From: DASROJ01 sp035646975
Lineage (GTDB): Bacteria > Acidobacteriota > Polarisedimenticolia > JACPZX01 > DASXTC01
Length of the DNA: 14,474 nucleotides
Assembly (NCBI GenBank): GCA_035646975.1
Contig: DASROJ010000348.1
Span: 1-14,474, forward strand
Reading direction: 5' to 3'
Part shown: in pieces, positions 14,390-14,474 of the stretch
Layout: each line of letters opens with the position of its first letter
Numbering within the stretch: position 1 is the first letter of the stretch
The notes under the pieces: generated by a model
Told to the model about the DNA's origin: nothing
What the model saw: the letters and a program-made list of their open reading frames with translations, nothing else
Database searches by the model: none
Program-made: the position numbers and the translations under genes

Positions 14390-14474
14390 GGCGGCATGGG
14401 ACACACCATGTCGATCCACTCGCAGAATCACTACATCATCATGAAGTTCGCGCTCACCAAGCCGGTCTTCAGGA
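14387..14474 (+). CDS. Internal aldehyde dehydrogenase fragment on the opposite strand
   Basis: On the plus strand, DGGMGHTMSIHSQNHY and, a few codons on, KFALTKPVFR read out of the window. This is the segment that normally lies directly before the V-N-T-P and G-x-V-G-L-T-T-G-L block of acylating aldehyde dehydrogenases. The latter block is on the minus strand here. No start codon or ribosome site is expected, because this is the interior of a gene. It is either the inverted piece of the same gene or part of a second, chimeric copy. Confidence 0.7.

Noticed and set aside
1..14474. CRISPR array, insertion sequence, tRNA/rRNA, PEP-CTERM tag
   Set aside because: No spaced direct repeats, transposase motifs, terminal inverted repeats, structural RNA consensus or PEP-CTERM tails were seen.

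Overview
This is a high-GC, gene-dense window with typical bacterial organisation: Shine-Dalgarno sites, ATGA stop/start overlaps, Sec signal peptides and a rho-independent terminator. The protein set suggests a Gram-negative-type environmental bacterium. It includes a secreted parallel beta-helix protein, a gingipain-type C25 peptidase with thrombospondin type 3 and Fn3-like repeats, a microcompartment-type acylating aldehyde dehydrogenase, and a PqqD/HprK-like kinase/nucleotidyltransferase set. Acidobacteriota, Myxococcota or a related deep lineage would fit. That placement is inferred from family content only; no rRNA or marker gene is present. I found no tRNA, rRNA, CRISPR array, transposase or phage gene.

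Left part, minus strand (1-3076): a good sigma-70-like promoter (3076-3049) is followed by a leader of about 300 nt. Next come a secreted beta-helix protein (2735-288) and, through a GTGA overlap, a single-pass membrane protein cut by the left edge. The edge gene carries a 9-bp tandem repeat. Diverging from this unit is a membrane-anchored SGNH/GDSL hydrolase (3191-4255).

Centre, plus strand (4343-13263): this is the most interesting part. A strong promoter (4343-4373) and a hairpin-rich leader drive a secreted Cys-rich/Fn3-like protein, a PqqD-family protein and, by ATGA overlap, a 43-codon gene. That small gene looks like a RiPP-type precursor: an acidic leader with a Y-x-x-P-x-I motif and an aromatic, hydrophobic C-terminus. 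A near-ideal terminator hairpin follows it. Only about 33 bases later begins an HprK-related kinase, then by ATGA overlap a 1238-residue C25 cysteine peptidase, then a fusion of an S26-type signal-peptidase-like domain to an NTP_transf_5 nucleotidyltransferase. I read this as one locus in which PqqD binds the small peptide, the kinase and/or nucleotidyltransferase modify it or a partner, and one of the two proteases may process it. The terminator would act as an attenuator, making precursor in excess over enzymes. No cyclase, radical SAM enzyme or transporter is visible, so it is not a canonical lasso or PQQ-like cluster.

Right part, minus strand (13273-14474): tail-to-tail with the fusion gene is a small unrecognised secreted protein. 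Its start overlaps the end of a microcompartment-type CoA-acylating aldehyde dehydrogenase. At about 14380-14390 the dehydrogenase reading is broken. The residues that should precede the C-terminal part are found on the opposite strand, reading outward to the window edge. This is either a small inversion at a short inverted repeat or an assembly chimera.
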